Shown here piece after piece: positions 21,126-33,649 of a stretch of 64,000 bases of DNA. The position numbers and the translations under genes were made by a program. The stretch comes from Maratus speciosus (taxonomy: Eukaryota; Arthropoda; Arachnida; Araneae; Salticidae): assembly GCA_963932465.1 (NCBI GenBank), contig OZ010791.1:318924283-318988282 (forward strand). Direction: 5' to 3'. The stretch's first letter is position 1. Each line of letters begins with the position of its first letter. Under the pieces are notes generated by a model, which saw nothing but the letters and a program-made list of their open reading frames with translations, made no database searches and was not told the origin of the DNA.

Positions 21126-21880
21126 TTATTTATTTAAAAAATGAAAGTTTGTAAGAAAAATGCAGGTGTCTGGTTCTCTGCTTTATTGCATTTGCATATC
21201 TGAAGAAAGCTCATATTTAAAGCATCTTTTCCACAGAATCAAGTAGTATGAGCTAAAATTATATGATAGAATTGAGGTGCTGTCAACGTTCTGTATAAAC
21301 GTATCTTCGTATCTGGCTCGATGATGGATGAAATATATGGATGGCATACAAGAAAAGAAATTACTTAACGCATTGTTCTATTAAGGAAAGCATCTTTATC
21401 ATGACTATTTTCACTTAAAATTTTTGAATTAATCCATGGGATAGATTGTGAAAAACTTCCAAATCATTGTGAACTGTCTATGTTTATATATATATTTATA
21501 TTTTAAATAACTAAATATTTAAAGAAAAAATAGTAATGACAATACACGATATATTTATCTTCTAAAAATATACTTGTATTCTAATAACATCAAAATACTC
21601 ATAGATTATTTGAGATTGAAATATCAGTCTTAAAATTTAGCTGAATTTTGACTTTAAGATATTTTTCAAAGATATAAAATCTTATCAATTTTACTGTAAG
21701 ATTTTATACAATATGGTAACTAAAACATACTGAAAATGGTAATCTCTATACTTATCATTGAATAAATATAATTTTGGATTTCTTTATCAGAAAGAAAATA
21801 TTGACTTAATATAATTCATCAAAAATTATCTTAATAAAATTTCAATTTGATGTATGCTTTTATTATTAGGATGAGCAAAG
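21125..21880 (+). repeat. Large direct duplication, copy A, part 2
   Basis: The match to 62685-63905 resumes at AATGCAGGTGTC and continues through 'GCATATCTGAAGAA', 'GCTAAAATTATATGATAGA', 'GAACTGTCTA', 'TACTCA.AGATTATTTGAGATTGAAATAT' and 'TATACTTATC.TTGAATAAATATAATTTTGGATTT'. Copy B holds about 350 bp more in the middle (63000-63360). It is noncoding. Confidence 0.75.
21165..21380 (+). promoter_or_regulatory. Conserved TATA-containing block, copy A2
   Basis: This is a paralogue of the block at 18960-19190. It reads GCTAAAATTATATGATAGA, then TCTGTATAAACGTATCTTCG and GGCTCGATGATGGATGAAAT. The TATA box is altered to TATAAACG. An octamer-like ATTTGCATAT lies about 105 bp upstream of it. No open frame follows. 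Confidence 0.3.
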
Positions 21881-21998
21881 CGAATCCTCTACTAGGCCAC
21901 ACAAATTAGATCTTGTCGTACACTTTACAAAAAAACTATTCAGTATTTTGACTTGAAATTAAACATTAAAATAAATTATGATCTGTAGATTTGCTCAA

Positions 21999-21999
<1 letters not shown>

Positions 22000-22047
<48 letters not shown>
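22000..22047 (+). repeat. (ATT)n microsatellite
   Basis: About 48 bp of ATT repeated without interruption. Confidence 0.95.
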
Positions 22048-22397
22048 TTACAGAATAACCTTAAAAAATTATTATTTCAATTAATTTATTTTACATGTTT
22101 TTCCATTACGGACGCATATTTGCAAATAAAAAACTGAAGCAGTTCTATTTTCAGTAGAAAAAATAAATCATGGAGTTACGATTTCTTTTATGAAACTTTT
22201 AAAATACCCTTTTTTAATGAAAATTATAGCATATTTTTTATGAATTAAAAGTTGTGACAATTCATTTATTTACATTCAATTATAAAAGCTCTTTTCAGCG
22301 TTAAGAATTCAAATACACAATTTATTCTTATTAAGATAAATCATTTACGCAGACGATAATTACGCATTTTAAAAGAATTATATTATGCTTTACTTTT

Positions 22398-22412
22398 CTT
22401 TCTTTCTTTCTT

Positions 22413-22460
<48 letters not shown>
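22398..22460 (+). repeat. (TTTC)n followed by poly-T
   Basis: Several TTTC units run into more than 40 consecutive T. Its complement would be a poly-A tail with a short degenerate end, so this could mark the 3' end of a minus-strand retroposon, but no body is recognised. Confidence 0.8.
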
Positions 22461-22463
<3 letters not shown>

Positions 22464-22980
22464 AATAGCAACAAAAGAATTGTAAATAAATAAAATTATT
22501 TGTTAAATTCGTTATATAATTATTTTGTAAAAATTTGCTTCGAAAATATTTTTATTTATACCAGTCTTTATCACAATTAAAAAATTCCGAGGAAATTCTT
22601 AGTTATTTGGCTGAATTCACATTTCTAAAATTAAAATGCGCCAAAACATAAAATCACTTAGTTGCTTAATAAAGATGCAAGAATCTCTCTATTCTAAAAA
22701 AAAAAAAGTAACTAATGCTGTCACCGCCGCCGGTTTTGAATTTTTGGTGACCGGGGGTCTTTCTTTGTTAATATGAAGAAAAATATTGCATCCAAAATTA
22801 TGAAAATCGTGGTAATATATAGAAATGTTTGATAAACACGCTTATGCAGATAGTTTTCAAATCGAAGAATTATTTTAAGAGATATTTAATTTTAAAATTG
22901 GTCAAAATTGTTCTATTAAAAAGGTTTTATAGGAGCAAAAACTATGCATGGGAATTTAATATTTTTTTAGATCTTTTTAT
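22461..22980. other. AT-rich spacer, nothing recognised
   Basis: AT-rich DNA, apart from a brief GC-richer patch at 22715-22762 (CACCGCCGCCGG). No gene or repeat recognised. Confidence 0.4.
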
Positions 22981-22989
22981 ACATTAGAA

Positions 22990-23640
22990 GTTCCTGGTCT
23001 GCAGACTGCATTTGTTATTTTAATTTGACTCATTTTTTCACGTTTTATTTCTATTTAAAATTTAAATTTTCAGTATTTCGAGAGTTATTTTTTACAACTT
23101 TTAGAAAAGAGTATTATTTTAAATTGTTGCCAAATTTAAAATTTAAAAACAGCACAAAGAATAATACTTCTTTCAAATAAAAAATGTATTTACACATACT
23201 ATTATAAACAGAAAAAACTTTCAAATGAGAATTAAATGATTACGTATTAAAAGCAGGAAAATATTGATAATTACGTCATAAAAACTATATTTACAAGCGA
23301 ATTTTAAAGGAGAAAGAAAATTGTAAAATAATAAATCAATTAACCTTCGTTAAAAGTCGCAAATGGAGGAAATTACGTCATATTTAAAATTGCCAAACAG
23401 TTTAAATTTAAAAATATATTTGCGCGAGACATTTATTATTGCATTTACATTTATCAGCTATTGTTCAGAATTCTGAGCCAGTGCAAATAATATTTCCTTT
23501 CTTACAACAAAAGTATTGTCACGAGAATATTAAAAAGAGAAAGAAAACTGTGGTGAAAATTACGTCAGATTGAAAACGATACATTTAAAATGTCTTATTA
23601 AAAAAGTAAAAAAAAAACTTTCTTATAGCGTTGCTAAAAA
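22990..23640 (+). repeat. Degenerate tandem repeat of about 190 bp, plus orientation
   Basis: Several diverged units share GAAAATTACGTCATATTTAAA, 'TTGCCAAACAGTTTAAATTTAAAAA' (given here only by landmark) and GAGACATTTATT. The same family lies in the opposite orientation at 45060-45830, and a related patch is at 32160-32420. It is noncoding. Confidence 0.65.
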
Positions 23641-23839
23641 ATACCGAGCCACAAAGACTCTGTTTGCTTAGTTCATTTTATATTAGCTTATTTTCACATG
23701 TTTCACTGATCACATTTAAATGACGAAAACAACACGTTAACAGGGAGATCGCAACTGTTTTTTCGCTCATAGGCTATCAAAGCCTGAGATCTTATGTGCC
23801 CGCCTGTTCTGTATGTACGTACGTACGCATGTACGTAAC

Positions 23840-24345
23840 GCGATAACTCTTGATAGAAATATCCGATTTGCTTCAAATTTTTTTTTCTAGTTTCATTCTG
23901 ATAAGTCGCTTCCTTGATTAGTTTTTGGAGTTCATTGGTTAAGGATAAAGCGGGAAATGAGGGGCTACTCCACCCCCCCACCCCCCTTAATTTAAATAAT
24001 GGGTTTTGAATGCAGAAATATTCGATTTGCTCCAAATTTGCTATTCCGCTTTTTTATATTAAGGAGCTTCCCTGATAAGGCTTGGAAGCTCATTATTTAA
24101 GTATAAAGGGGGAAAGGAGGGCTACCTCCCTCTTAATTTAGATAAATGGGTTTTTCATGTAGAATTATTCGATTTGCTCCAAATTTGGTATACCAGTTTA
24201 TTATGTTAAGGAGCTACCTTGATTAGATTTTAAGGTTCATTAGTTAAATATAAATTGAGGAAAGGGGGGCTAACCCCCCCCCCCTTAGTTTAGATAAATG
24301 GGTTTTTCATCCAGAAATATGCGATTTGCTATAAATTTTGTTTCC
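23840..24345 (+). repeat. Tandem array, three to four units of about 150 bp
   Basis: Units share GAAATATTCGATTTGCTCCAAATTT, an AAGGAGCT..CTTGATTAG block and a C-rich run followed by TTAATTTAGATAAATGGGTTTT; they recur near 23860, 24020, 24165 and 24315. The array follows a GTACGTACGTACG tract and AACGCGATAACTCTTG at 23815-23850. The minus-strand frame at 23703-24035 is a by-product of the array. Confidence 0.8.
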
Positions 24346-25070
24346 TGATCGGGTTCACAATCAAACTATTTAATTTAGCGACGATTTCCGTATTATTAAC
24401 TACATTTTTGTAACTGTGATACATTTTTAATCACATTGTTTTCAGAATCGTTCATTTTCCACTGCAACATTTTTAATTAAAGATCTGATTACGGTATATT
24501 AGTCCTATGTTTGTTTGTTTTTTTTTTTCTGTGAACATTATAGCTGAATCTTATTTTTTATTGTGTAGAATATGCACCAACTGCTATATTTTTGTTTAAT
24601 AATAAAAAATGTGTAAGGTGATCTAATTTTGCTTCTTTAATACCTAATAGGGACGCTGTACTTATGATCTTCTTTTAATTCATTTATGAATCTAACTGGT
24701 GTTAAATTCGAAGAAATGTATTGGACTTTATATTCTTAATCGTAGGTATGCCTTTTTAAATTATATACATCAAATCGATATAAAAGAATATTTTTTGATG
24801 CCTCCAGCATACTAGTTCCCTTTGTAGCAGCTATGCATACAGAGTAAAATAATACAAGTTTAATATGCAGTTCATTCTAAACGTTTATTTTTAATATAAA
24901 TAACTGACTCCTCTAGATCTTCTGTGTGATTTTCCATTAACTAATTCCTCGCTTTATTGTAAAAGTTTATGTTATGGAAAAGTGCGGCATTTTTAAATTT
25001 ATTTTATTGAAAAAAAACATTATAAAAAACTTTGCATAATGCAGAAAAATATTTCAAATGTAATTTTTAG
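24346..25070. other. AT-rich spacer, nothing recognised
   Basis: No credible coding frame, RNA gene or repeat structure seen. Confidence 0.4.
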
Positions 25071-25171
25071 CAGGCATGTTAATTCATGTGCAAAATGTTG
25101 GCAATTTTCATTTCGTAAATAAATATTATGGCAAAGTTCTTTTTTTTCACAGTAATCAGTTACTAGGAGAA

Positions 25172-25226
25172 ACAGAAATATTTAATACTGAGATATTGAA
25201 TACTGAGATACTTAATACTGAGAATC
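25172..25226 (+). repeat. Short tandem repeat of about 15 bp
   Basis: The unit ATATTTAATACTGAG occurs about three and a half times with small changes. It falls within the 63-codon frame at 25076-25267, which explains that frame's FNTEILNTEILNTEN repeats; I do not regard it as a gene. Confidence 0.85.
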
Positions 25227-25249
25227 TATACAATATCTTATTCTGCTTG

Positions 25250-25800
25250 ATTCATCATCAACTATAACGCTTGCAGTTTAACCTAAGCCACTCGTGAGAA
25301 CTATTAGTTAGATCCTTGCAAAATGCATTCTCATTTATGTAAGTAGCACAGTTGAAACAAATCTTATGTAATTTAGAAAGTCCTCTGGGAGTATATGAAA
25401 TTACGTTAACATTGAAAAATACTAACAATATCAAGATTATTTGAGGCAATATGAAATATAATATTGACGCTAACATAAAACACTAGTGCCAACTATTTGT
25501 GACTTTATTTGAGATTGCATATCAAGAAAATAAAGATAATACGGACGATATCTAGTTCTATTTAAGGCCTGATGAAATACAAGTGTGACACATTAACATA
25601 AAACTCTCGTGACAACTATTACTGACATCATAGCAGAGTGCATACCCATTTATGTAAGTAATTTCGCTGAAACAAATCACATGTAATTTGGAAAAGTACT
25701 TTGTAGTAATAGCTATGAAGTTCTGTTAATATCAGAAAATTCTAACAAACATGTGTTTGAAAGAATGGATGTGTAAAAATTTATTTTTTCTGGTTTTTGA
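25250..25800 (+). repeat. Dispersed repeat of about 300 bp, copies 2 and 3 in tandem
   Basis: Two direct units (about 25270-25560 and 25590-25800) share TGCAT.C.CATTTATGTAAGTA, GTTGAAACAAATC.TATGTAATTT and TTAACATT..AAAA.TACTAACAA. A third copy is at 845-1105. The family is noncoding and of unknown class. Confidence 0.6.
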
Positions 25801-26880
25801 TAATACTTTTTGTATTTATGGTATCTAGATGGTATAACTTTAACCAAACATTGTTTTAGTGTACATGTGTATGCTGAACTATGCTCACATGCTTTTTTAA
25901 TATTTGTATTTCTTTTTGAAAGATCTACAATATCAGGTATTTTCTGTTAAAAGAATAGTCTTTTATGATTTCCCATAAAAAAGCTTACGAGACATGGTTA
26001 AAACAAGCTCTATAAAATTATAAACAATTCATTATTCCGTTGAACTATTAAGTTTATAAATTTCCTTAGAAAATGTATTATTTTAAATTGGTCATTAAAC
26101 GATTATTTAGACGGCTTGTATTAAATGAAATTACATTAAATTAGTAACATTTAATCAGAAGAAATAATATAAATATTTTAATACACCAATCTGAACATTA
26201 AATGAAATTAATTAACGTTTTAAATACTAGTAGGCACTAAGTGACATATATGGCGATAAAATAACATTGACAACAAATATATTTTAAAGTTAAGAATAAC
26301 TACTTACTACGCTTTATTTACAAGCTTTTATTACATTTACATCTATTTAATCATTTATTGCATTTGCGTTCATTACATTATTTATATTGCAAGCAATTTA
26401 GAATATTTAAACGAAAATGATTTTGCACAACGGCGGCCTGTATAAGGTTATTAAATGAGTTGCACTGCTACACTACATGATCGAAGTTTACCTACGGACT
26501 TACGAAAAGTTCATTAAAACGTCAATCCTTCCGACATCGATAAAATGGCGACCAACCTTCATTCATAAATAAACACAGGAGCAAATGTTACATATAGCGT
26601 CATAGACAAGCAGCAAAAAAAAAATGAAATAAATAAATAAATAAAATAAATAATTGCCGAACATCAGCCAAATGTCCTACCCCTATATTTTTCAACCATG
26701 CAACTACACTCCCTGAGGACGACTGGAAACGCTTCTTGTCGATTGGGAAATGGCTTCTCAACCTTTGGATAGTGAAATTCGCAGTTGTACGCGAATTTTA
26801 AATCTTGTTTTCGGTAAAAAACTTATACATTAGACGAATCATAGAAAAGTAAAATAAATAAATAATACATTTTCATTAAC
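25801..26880. other. AT-rich spacer, nothing recognised
   Basis: Apart from slightly more complex sequence at 26420-26800 no feature stands out. No coding frame supports an exon. Confidence 0.4.
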
Positions 26881-26884
26881 AAGG

Positions 26885-27385
26885 ATTTTTTATCATGTTA
26901 TTGGATTTTTTAATGCAGAACTACCGAATGCATATGTGTTTTGAATAAAGTATTCATTATATACATAATACCATTATATGGATGATAATACTAAAAAAAG
27001 TATTTATAATTTTTATATTCCGTTTAAAAATCTCATTTATTACCTACATAATTAAGCGAATATATTCTTTATGAGTATTAATTACTATTTAATGTTTTAA
27101 AATAGCATTCATTATACCTGTAGAATTATGGTAATTTAAACTATGTTACTATTCCAGTGAAGCCTAAAGCTTAGTGAACGAATTTATCAGTTCACGGTTA
27201 ATGGATGCACTGGGATTGTTAATACAGAACTATCGGCTGCATATAATTCTTGAACAAAGAATCAAATATATACATGATACCAATATATATACGATAACAC
27301 TAATGAGACAAAACCGGGATTCTATTTTTTATATATATTCCGTTAAAAAAACTCATTTATTATCTACATAAGTTTCACCCCAATT
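26885..27385 (+). repeat. Local duplication, two units about 300 bp apart
   Basis: Stretch 26900-27055 and stretch 27195-27380 share GGATTxTTAATxCAGAACTA, GAATCAxATATATACATxATACCA and ATATTCCGTTxAAAAAxCTCATTTATTA.CTACATAA (x marks differences). Divergence is considerable. It is noncoding; the 65-codon frame at 27174-27371 lies inside it. Confidence 0.65.
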
Positions 27386-27389
27386 ATTT

Positions 27390-28410
27390 TCTAAAGGAAA
27401 ATATTCATAAATGTAAAAACGTTCGTCATAATGAAAATTTCATAATTTTGTTTTTACTAAATTTAATATATAAGTATCTAAATGTAGATAGTCATTTCTG
27501 AAATATTATGAATATTTTCATGTGTCCAAGAAAATTTATCAGTTTTCCTTTTTAGCAATTAAAGAAAATACAAATGAGATGGACAACTAGGAAAAAATAC
27601 AAAATCATTTGAAATTTAAAAATGCAATTTCAGAAGAAAAATACGTATTGACTTACAAATATTTTGGCTGCTTTTATTTCAGAAATTATGATTACTTAAA
27701 CTAAAAAGTGCATACATTTCTCGCCTCATTGCACAAATATATTTTTTAAGAAAATTCAAAACTCAAACACGTGTTCAAGTCTCATGATATCATGTTTGTT
27801 TCTCCAAAAATATTCATTCAGAATTGCATGATTTTCGTAATATTAAGAAAAGTTCTTAATATAAAAGATAATCTATCCTATACTTCTTTCTTTTAAAAAA
27901 GCACTTTGAACATAATCATAAATTAAAATGTAATTAATATTTTCTGCCTTTTTCAAACACACATACATTTTCAAGATTGTGTTGTGCACAAAAAATTGTT
28001 TTTCTTATTCAGCGAATATCTATACAATATCTTATCAGATGTAAAGTAGTTTATTTCTTCACCAAAAGTCTTCTTATGCATCCTATAAATTATTCAAAAT
28101 TTCCAAACTATATTTCAATATTGAATTGCAAATACAGTTTTGGAAATAGAAATTCTTTAACTGTTCTTTTAAAGTGAAATAAATTATTTTCTTCGTAATG
28201 TTTACTTTTGCTAAAATAAAATAACTTCTAACTGTTCGAACCTTTTTGGAAGAATACATTTCCTTCAGCTAAAAGTCTGATCCAGAAATATAAATTTATT
28301 GTTCTTCGTGGTCATTTTCGGTGGTCATCGCAATTATTTAAGTTTGTGGTGAAAAATTATTATCTCTAAAATTCAATGGTTGAATGTTCAAAAAAGAAAC
28401 TTTAAATCTT
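27390..28410. other. AT-rich spacer, nothing recognised
   Basis: No gene or repeat structure recognised. Confidence 0.4.
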
Positions 28411-28414
28411 ACCT

Positions 28415-28699
28415 TCACTTATACATGAACTCCAAATGTTCTGCTAAAACTGGATCGTAGAGTTTTAAAAGCTTATTAAGAGTTTTAAAATATTGCTTGG
28501 TCATCGCCGCATCCAGCGATGACCGGACGCCACGCCACTGGTGACAACCTAATCCATCTCTTCTCTGTATCCACAGACGTTGGGTGATGCTGCTGTGACA
28601 CTTCTTCAGGTATATTTCTACTGCTTGTGTATGATAAGGCAAGCAGAGTAATGCAGTGCAATTAATGGAATCTATCCAGCCCTCTAGTGTCTTCACCAA
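28415..28699 (-). pseudogene. Possible hAT/DUF4371 transposase fragment
   Basis: The frame of 94 codons ends in YFKTLNKLLKLYDPVLAEHL, which resembles the conserved 'LL..YDPVL.EHL' stretch of DUF4371 proteins (ZMYM/hAT-type transposase relatives). The N-terminal two thirds (rich in Cys, His and Arg) match nothing I know, and no further DUF4371 motif follows downstream on this strand. If real, it is a small relic. It could also be coincidence. Confidence 0.3.
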
Positions 28700-30640
28700 A
28701 ATTACATCCAGTTACTGCATAGTGATTGGGAGTTCTGTTCCTACAACATTTTACAACATTTAGGTATTTCATCTTTGAGTATGCCATCATTTACTCTACT
28801 TGCATTTTTTATATGCTGATAAGCTTGTTGTTAAATATGATGGCGATCGTCATCAAAATTGCAATAAAAATTTGCTCTCGAGGTGAAAAGCTACCATTGT
28901 CCTAAATAAAATTTTTTGTATTTGTTTTTTGAAGTTTTCTGTGATGTTTAGTAGCCGAGTAATTTCCCATAAGTTTTTAGATGTGGATTTTATTTGGTGT
29001 AAACCATCATGCGGGATAAACTTGGATTATTACATACTTTGTGAGTGAACCAGACTCTGATGGTCAATCAGTGCTTTTATAGAGGAGAATAATTTTATAC
29101 GCCGTTGTTGTGCATCTTGCGTAGGACAAGTTTCTTGGGTTCCTATTCACTAGTTCTTCAGAGCAATATCTTGATGAAATAACTTCGCAAATATCTATCA
29201 GGTATTTCTGGTATGTACTGTGAACCCTTTTCTAGATTTCAGGAAATAATGTTAAAAATTACTCTCTATGGCTTCAAAAATTGAAATAAGAAGGGAATAA
29301 GCACGTGGACAAAGAGTTTTCTATTGGTCCGGCGCATCCCTGTGGGATAGAATCTAATTTTTGCCAACGATCTTATATAATAAATGATGCAGAGGAAATT
29401 CACTGGACTTGGAGGTGACATATGATCATGGTTGGTCAATATGGTTCATTCTAATCATGTCCCTCGCAGAATGGATGACAACGACTAACAGAATTATCCG
29501 CCTTCAAATGAGCACTCACTGCCCATAAGAGTATCTACGTTCACTCAAAAAGTACTGTTATCCAAGTTTGGCCCCAGAATAGTTTACCATCAAATGTAAT
29601 CGACATCTAAAAAAAGGGATATAAAAACTCATGGAAATTACTCGGATACTGAACAACACGCAAAACGGAATAAAACAAATACTAAAAAAATGTCATTTAG
29701 GATAATGGTTGCTTTGCATACGCAGAGGAAATTCTTATTTCAATGCTGTCTGACTAACACCATCGCATTAAACAGCTAGCTGCTCAGCACATAATAGTTG
29801 AAAGATGAAAGTAAATGATGGTATACGCTACGCAAATCTGAAATATCGACAATCAACTTTGAAGCGGATAATTATATAAATCTAATTCTTTGGAAAAGTG
29901 TTGTGGTAACAGAACCTCTAATCAATATGCATTTATCGTGTGCAATCTTGGTGAAGATAATAGAAAGCTGAATAGATTACATTAATATCATCCACACAGC
30001 ATTGAGCTGTTTCTCTTCTCTTACACAAACAGTAGAAAAATACGTAAAGTAGATTACAGCAGCAGCATTCAAAGTCTGTGGATCCAAAGAAGAGATGTAC
30101 CAGGTTGATACATAGAAAACGTATGCCAGTCTTTGATAAAAATTACACAATTCAATGTATAAAGAAAACATTCGAGTTCAGATGGTAGGATGGTCCAGCT
30201 ATGCACTGTTGTGACATAAAATGCGGTCACCTCCACGTGGTACCTCCTGTGTAGTTTTGAAAGCAACTAGGTAAGAGCTGTATCCTAAACAACAATTAGT
30301 TGTATGACACAACAGAGTGGAAACGCCTTTTTTTCACCAAAAGTTGTCAGTTTTGTTCCAGTTATATGTAACAAAGATAACGTTTTATCGTTTAATTATG
30401 TTAAGTCATTAATAATAAAGGTTTAACCAACACTTTTAAATAATAATCTTCTCTATAGAATTTTTTTTTTTTAATTTTTGAAAAAATGTCAAATTTTACC
30501 CAAAATTTCGACTTTTGGACCAAAAGCGCAGACTCAAGCCATTTTTTTTTCAGCGATAATATTGCACACAGATGATGTACTAGTATAAAGGCAACCTTTG
30601 GCACCTACCCGTTTTTGATTTTAAAAAATTAATTTTTTTC
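28700..30640. other. Unassigned stretch of more complex sequence
   Basis: This 1.9 kb is less AT-rich than its surroundings but has no recognisable coding frame; the frames near 29977-30266 on the minus strand overlap each other and resemble no family. It could be the decayed remainder of the element hinted at by 28415-28699. Confidence 0.35.
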
Positions 30641-30644
30641 GCTC

Positions 30645-31310
30645 CACCCTACTGTATAGGGTCTCTACCTAGCAAAATTCATGGTAGTTCTGGAAAAAGG
30701 TTTACTATATGTTTTTTGGGTAGCTGAATCCGAATTTGTAATTTGTAACCACCAAAATTTCCCTCGGCAACCTCCCCCCCACCCCCCAAATTTTGGTAAA
30801 ATGCCCCCAAAAAAGATTTTCATTAAACAAATCAATTTTTTTATTGTTTTAGGAGGAAAGTATCTAGAAATTCAGAAAGTTGAAAAGATTTGCAACAAAT
30901 AAGATATATGACATTAATGACGTAGGATGAATGGGGTTGGGGAGATCTGCTCGGAACATGCACCGCTGTGCTGCGTGGCCTAAGTTGCGCAATTTCACTT
31001 AACCACCCGTATCGTTTACATTCGCCCTCCCTTCTCCTCTCCGAACTTTCCCTATAAGGTTTACTTTAAGTTGTTTTTTGGGTAGCTGAATCCGAATTTT
31101 TAACTTCCTTTCAAAATCCCCCCTGCAACCCCCCAAAATAGTAGTTTTTTTAATTAATTTTTTTATTGTTTTAGGGGAAAAGTACGTAGAAATTCAGAAA
31201 GTAAACAAAATTTGCGACAAATAGGATATATGCCATTAGGACGTAGGATAAACGGGGAGGGGGGGGGGGAGGGCTGCCTCTAAACATTCACTGCGGCGCT
31301 ACGTGCACTA
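30645..31310 (+). repeat. R1 dispersed repeat, cluster 3, two units
   Basis: Direct units at about 30645-31010 and 31060-31310 carry 'TATAGGGTCTCTACC', 'GTAGTTCTGGAAAAAG', 'TTTTTTGGGTAGCTGAATCC' and 'AAGTATCTAGAAATTCAG'. Runs of C and G at 30770-30790 and 31255-31270 are typical of the family. It is noncoding. Confidence 0.7.
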
Positions 31311-31317
31311 AGGTATG

Positions 31318-31630
31318 CAAGTCCAGGCAATAGGGGATTTTACCTGGCGAAATTAATGCTAGTTCTGGATTTCGACTCACTTTATTATGTTTTTTGCGTC
31401 GCTGAATCCGAATTTGTAACTTCCTACTAAAATTTCACTCGGCAACCCCCCCACCCCCCACCCCAAAAAAATAATTCATTGTTTGAAAAAAAATAGGGGT
31501 GTTACAGGGGGGAAATTTTGGTGGGAAGTTACAAATTCGGATTCAGCGACACAAAAAACATAAAGTAAACCGACTTCCAGAACTACCATTAATTTTGCCA
31601 AATAAAATCCCCTATTCCATGAACTAAAAA
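31318..31630. repeat. Inverted pair of R1 partial units
   Basis: A unit in plus orientation (31318-31445) is followed by its inverted copy (31510-31625); the two share GTCGCTGAATCCGAATTTGT / its complement and 'TAGGGGATTTTA' / 'TAAAATCCCCTA'. They would form a hairpin with arms of about 115-130 bp. The minus frame at 31476-31667 is a by-product. Confidence 0.7.
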
Positions 31631-31639
31631 AAGAGTAAC

Positions 31640-32560
31640 CTACGTTAATGTTAGATACATCTGCCATAATTCAATTTAGTGTAACCTTTTGATTTTCTCT
31701 GATCATAAGTAAAAGAAAAAAAATGCATATAAAAACATCAAAACTGACAGTTAAACACATTTGAGAAGATAGTTTTTAAACTGAATAATTTTTTTAGTGA
31801 TGCGCAATGTTGTAATTGATAAATATAGTTTAGATAAATACGTTTTATATGCTCAAAAAGTATTCATAGTAGTTTAACCATCGTTTGCAAGCATATACAG
31901 GACTAGATTGCGTTGTGCTCAGTAAAAACTTTTTCTTTTCTTTTTTTTTAATCTGTCTAAATTTAAAAAGTTTTTTTTTTCTAAATTTGAGTATTCCAAC
32001 AGCGATTTAGTTAGAAATAAACATTTTTTTTCTATTGTTGTTGAATTTTTAAAAAAAAGCGCAAATAATAATATTACAAAACGTTTTGCAATTAACAAAT
32101 ATAATTACATGTGGATAGTAAAAGAGAAAAAAAAAACCCTTTAAAATAAATAAATAAATACTTGAAAAATTAATGAAATGGGGATCATTACGTCATAAAA
32201 TCACAAATATTGATATTTTCAAACACTTTTCCACTGAAAAAAATATCTACGCGTGAAAATTAAAGAAAGAACGAAATCATTAAAACGAATAAATTATTAT
32301 GTGCGGAAAGCATTCAATGGTAGAAAGTTAAGCCATATTTAAACTATATCTTTAAAAGGTTTCTTTTAAAATTATGTAAAAAAAATCACTTATAATCATT
32401 AAAGTAAGTTATTGCATTATAAAAGTGATAAAACTACATTTTAAATTCATATAGATACCTCTATTCTCATCTGCATGCTTCTGATCTGCATGTTTTCTGA
32501 TCTGCACAAACGGTGACTTTATCAAGACGTATATAGAGAAAAATAATGTCCGCAATTTTT
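31640..32560. other. AT-rich spacer with repeat traces
   Basis: At 31895-32090 the sequence resembles 43400-43600 (AGATTGCGTTGTGCTC.. against AGACTGTGGTGTGCAG.., then 'AACAGCGATTTA' against 'AGTAGCGATTTA'), and at 32190-32420 it has AATTACGTCAT-like patches of the 190-bp family. It is noncoding. Confidence 0.4.
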
Positions 32561-32619
32561 TTTCAAATCAAACTGGTAAGCAAAAATCGCGAGACCGCAT
32601 GTATAATGAAAGAATGTGG

Positions 32620-33000
32620 CTTCCTAATAAAAGTGGACGTCAGTGAAATTTAATTTAATCCTATACCGAAATACCTTTCACCAAAGATGGTAAAACATTG
32701 GAATATTATATTGGAATGAAAAGCAGGAAGTATGACACTAGAATGAAAGAACATATAACAGATATCAAATACAACAAGAGAACTACAACTTTAGACAGAA
32801 CAGATAACAAAGAGACTTTACAAGTTGATTTTAAAAATAGTAGAATAATTAATCCATCAAGATTTTATTTTCCATGTTTTATCCGAGGATCAATTGAAAT
32901 TTTTTTATTCGCAAAGAAAATATATGCAATTATTCAACCTCCTTGTAGTTATCAAAAATTTCGGAAAATATGCCCTGCAAAAATAAATAAATAAATAAGT
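32620..33000 (+). pseudogene. Penelope-like element: GIY-YIG-type endonuclease relic
   Basis: The frame reads GKTLEYYIGMKSRKYDTRMK then EHITDIKYNKRTTTL and ends near INPS. The YYIG, the Arg ten residues later and the KEH motif fit the GIY-YIG endonuclease that follows the reverse transcriptase in many Penelope-like elements. The remaining residues after about position 65 lose any similarity. It is followed directly by an (AAAT)n tail (32984-32998), as expected for the 3' end of a retroelement. The reverse transcriptase is absent, so this is a 5'-truncated relic. No stop interrupts the 98-codon frame, but it is far too short to work. Confidence 0.45.
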
Positions 33001-33649
33001 AGGATAAAATGATTCATGTTCACTGATGTCTGTTTTTATTACAGCACTAGCCCTCATTATACATGTGATCTCGTAACTTATGTGTACATGAAATATGATG
33101 ATTTTTCATTTCTTTTCCATGTTTCATTAAAAAATAAAAATTTAAAAAAATGTGGAAATAACATTTATGAATATAGATACTATTTATTTCTAGCGTCTAA
33201 AAGAAAATAATCATTATAAAAGTTCGGAAGGCAGCGACATATTTACTTAACCATTTTATACAAGTTCATTTTCCAATATCTTGTAGATCTTACTTAATCA
33301 GTCACAAAAACATCCTCCAGCTGTCGCAACAGAGCACGATGAGGCCTTGGTCTCCTAAAAATATTCCCAGTCAATAGCAAATTAAGAACATCCTGATTAT
33401 AGAAGATTGCTACTGCTTGTAATAATATCATGCAATCTTCCATACTTGGATAATCTTTTTTAAATAAAGCAAATTAACCTGTTTTTATAGCCTGCGGGTT
33501 CTGAACGGTTGTTGGTAAACTATAAACAAGTTGGAAATTGCTCGTCAAACGTGGCAAATGAGGTGCGTTCGTACTATAACTAGTGTTATAATAATATTTT
33601 GCACCGCATATTGTACTGAATGTATATTTTAGCGCACTTCATAAGTGCA

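Noticed and set aside
29977..30266. Overlapping minus-strand frames as a hAT transposase continuation
   Set aside because: They lie upstream of the putative DUF4371 fragment but match no motif of the family.
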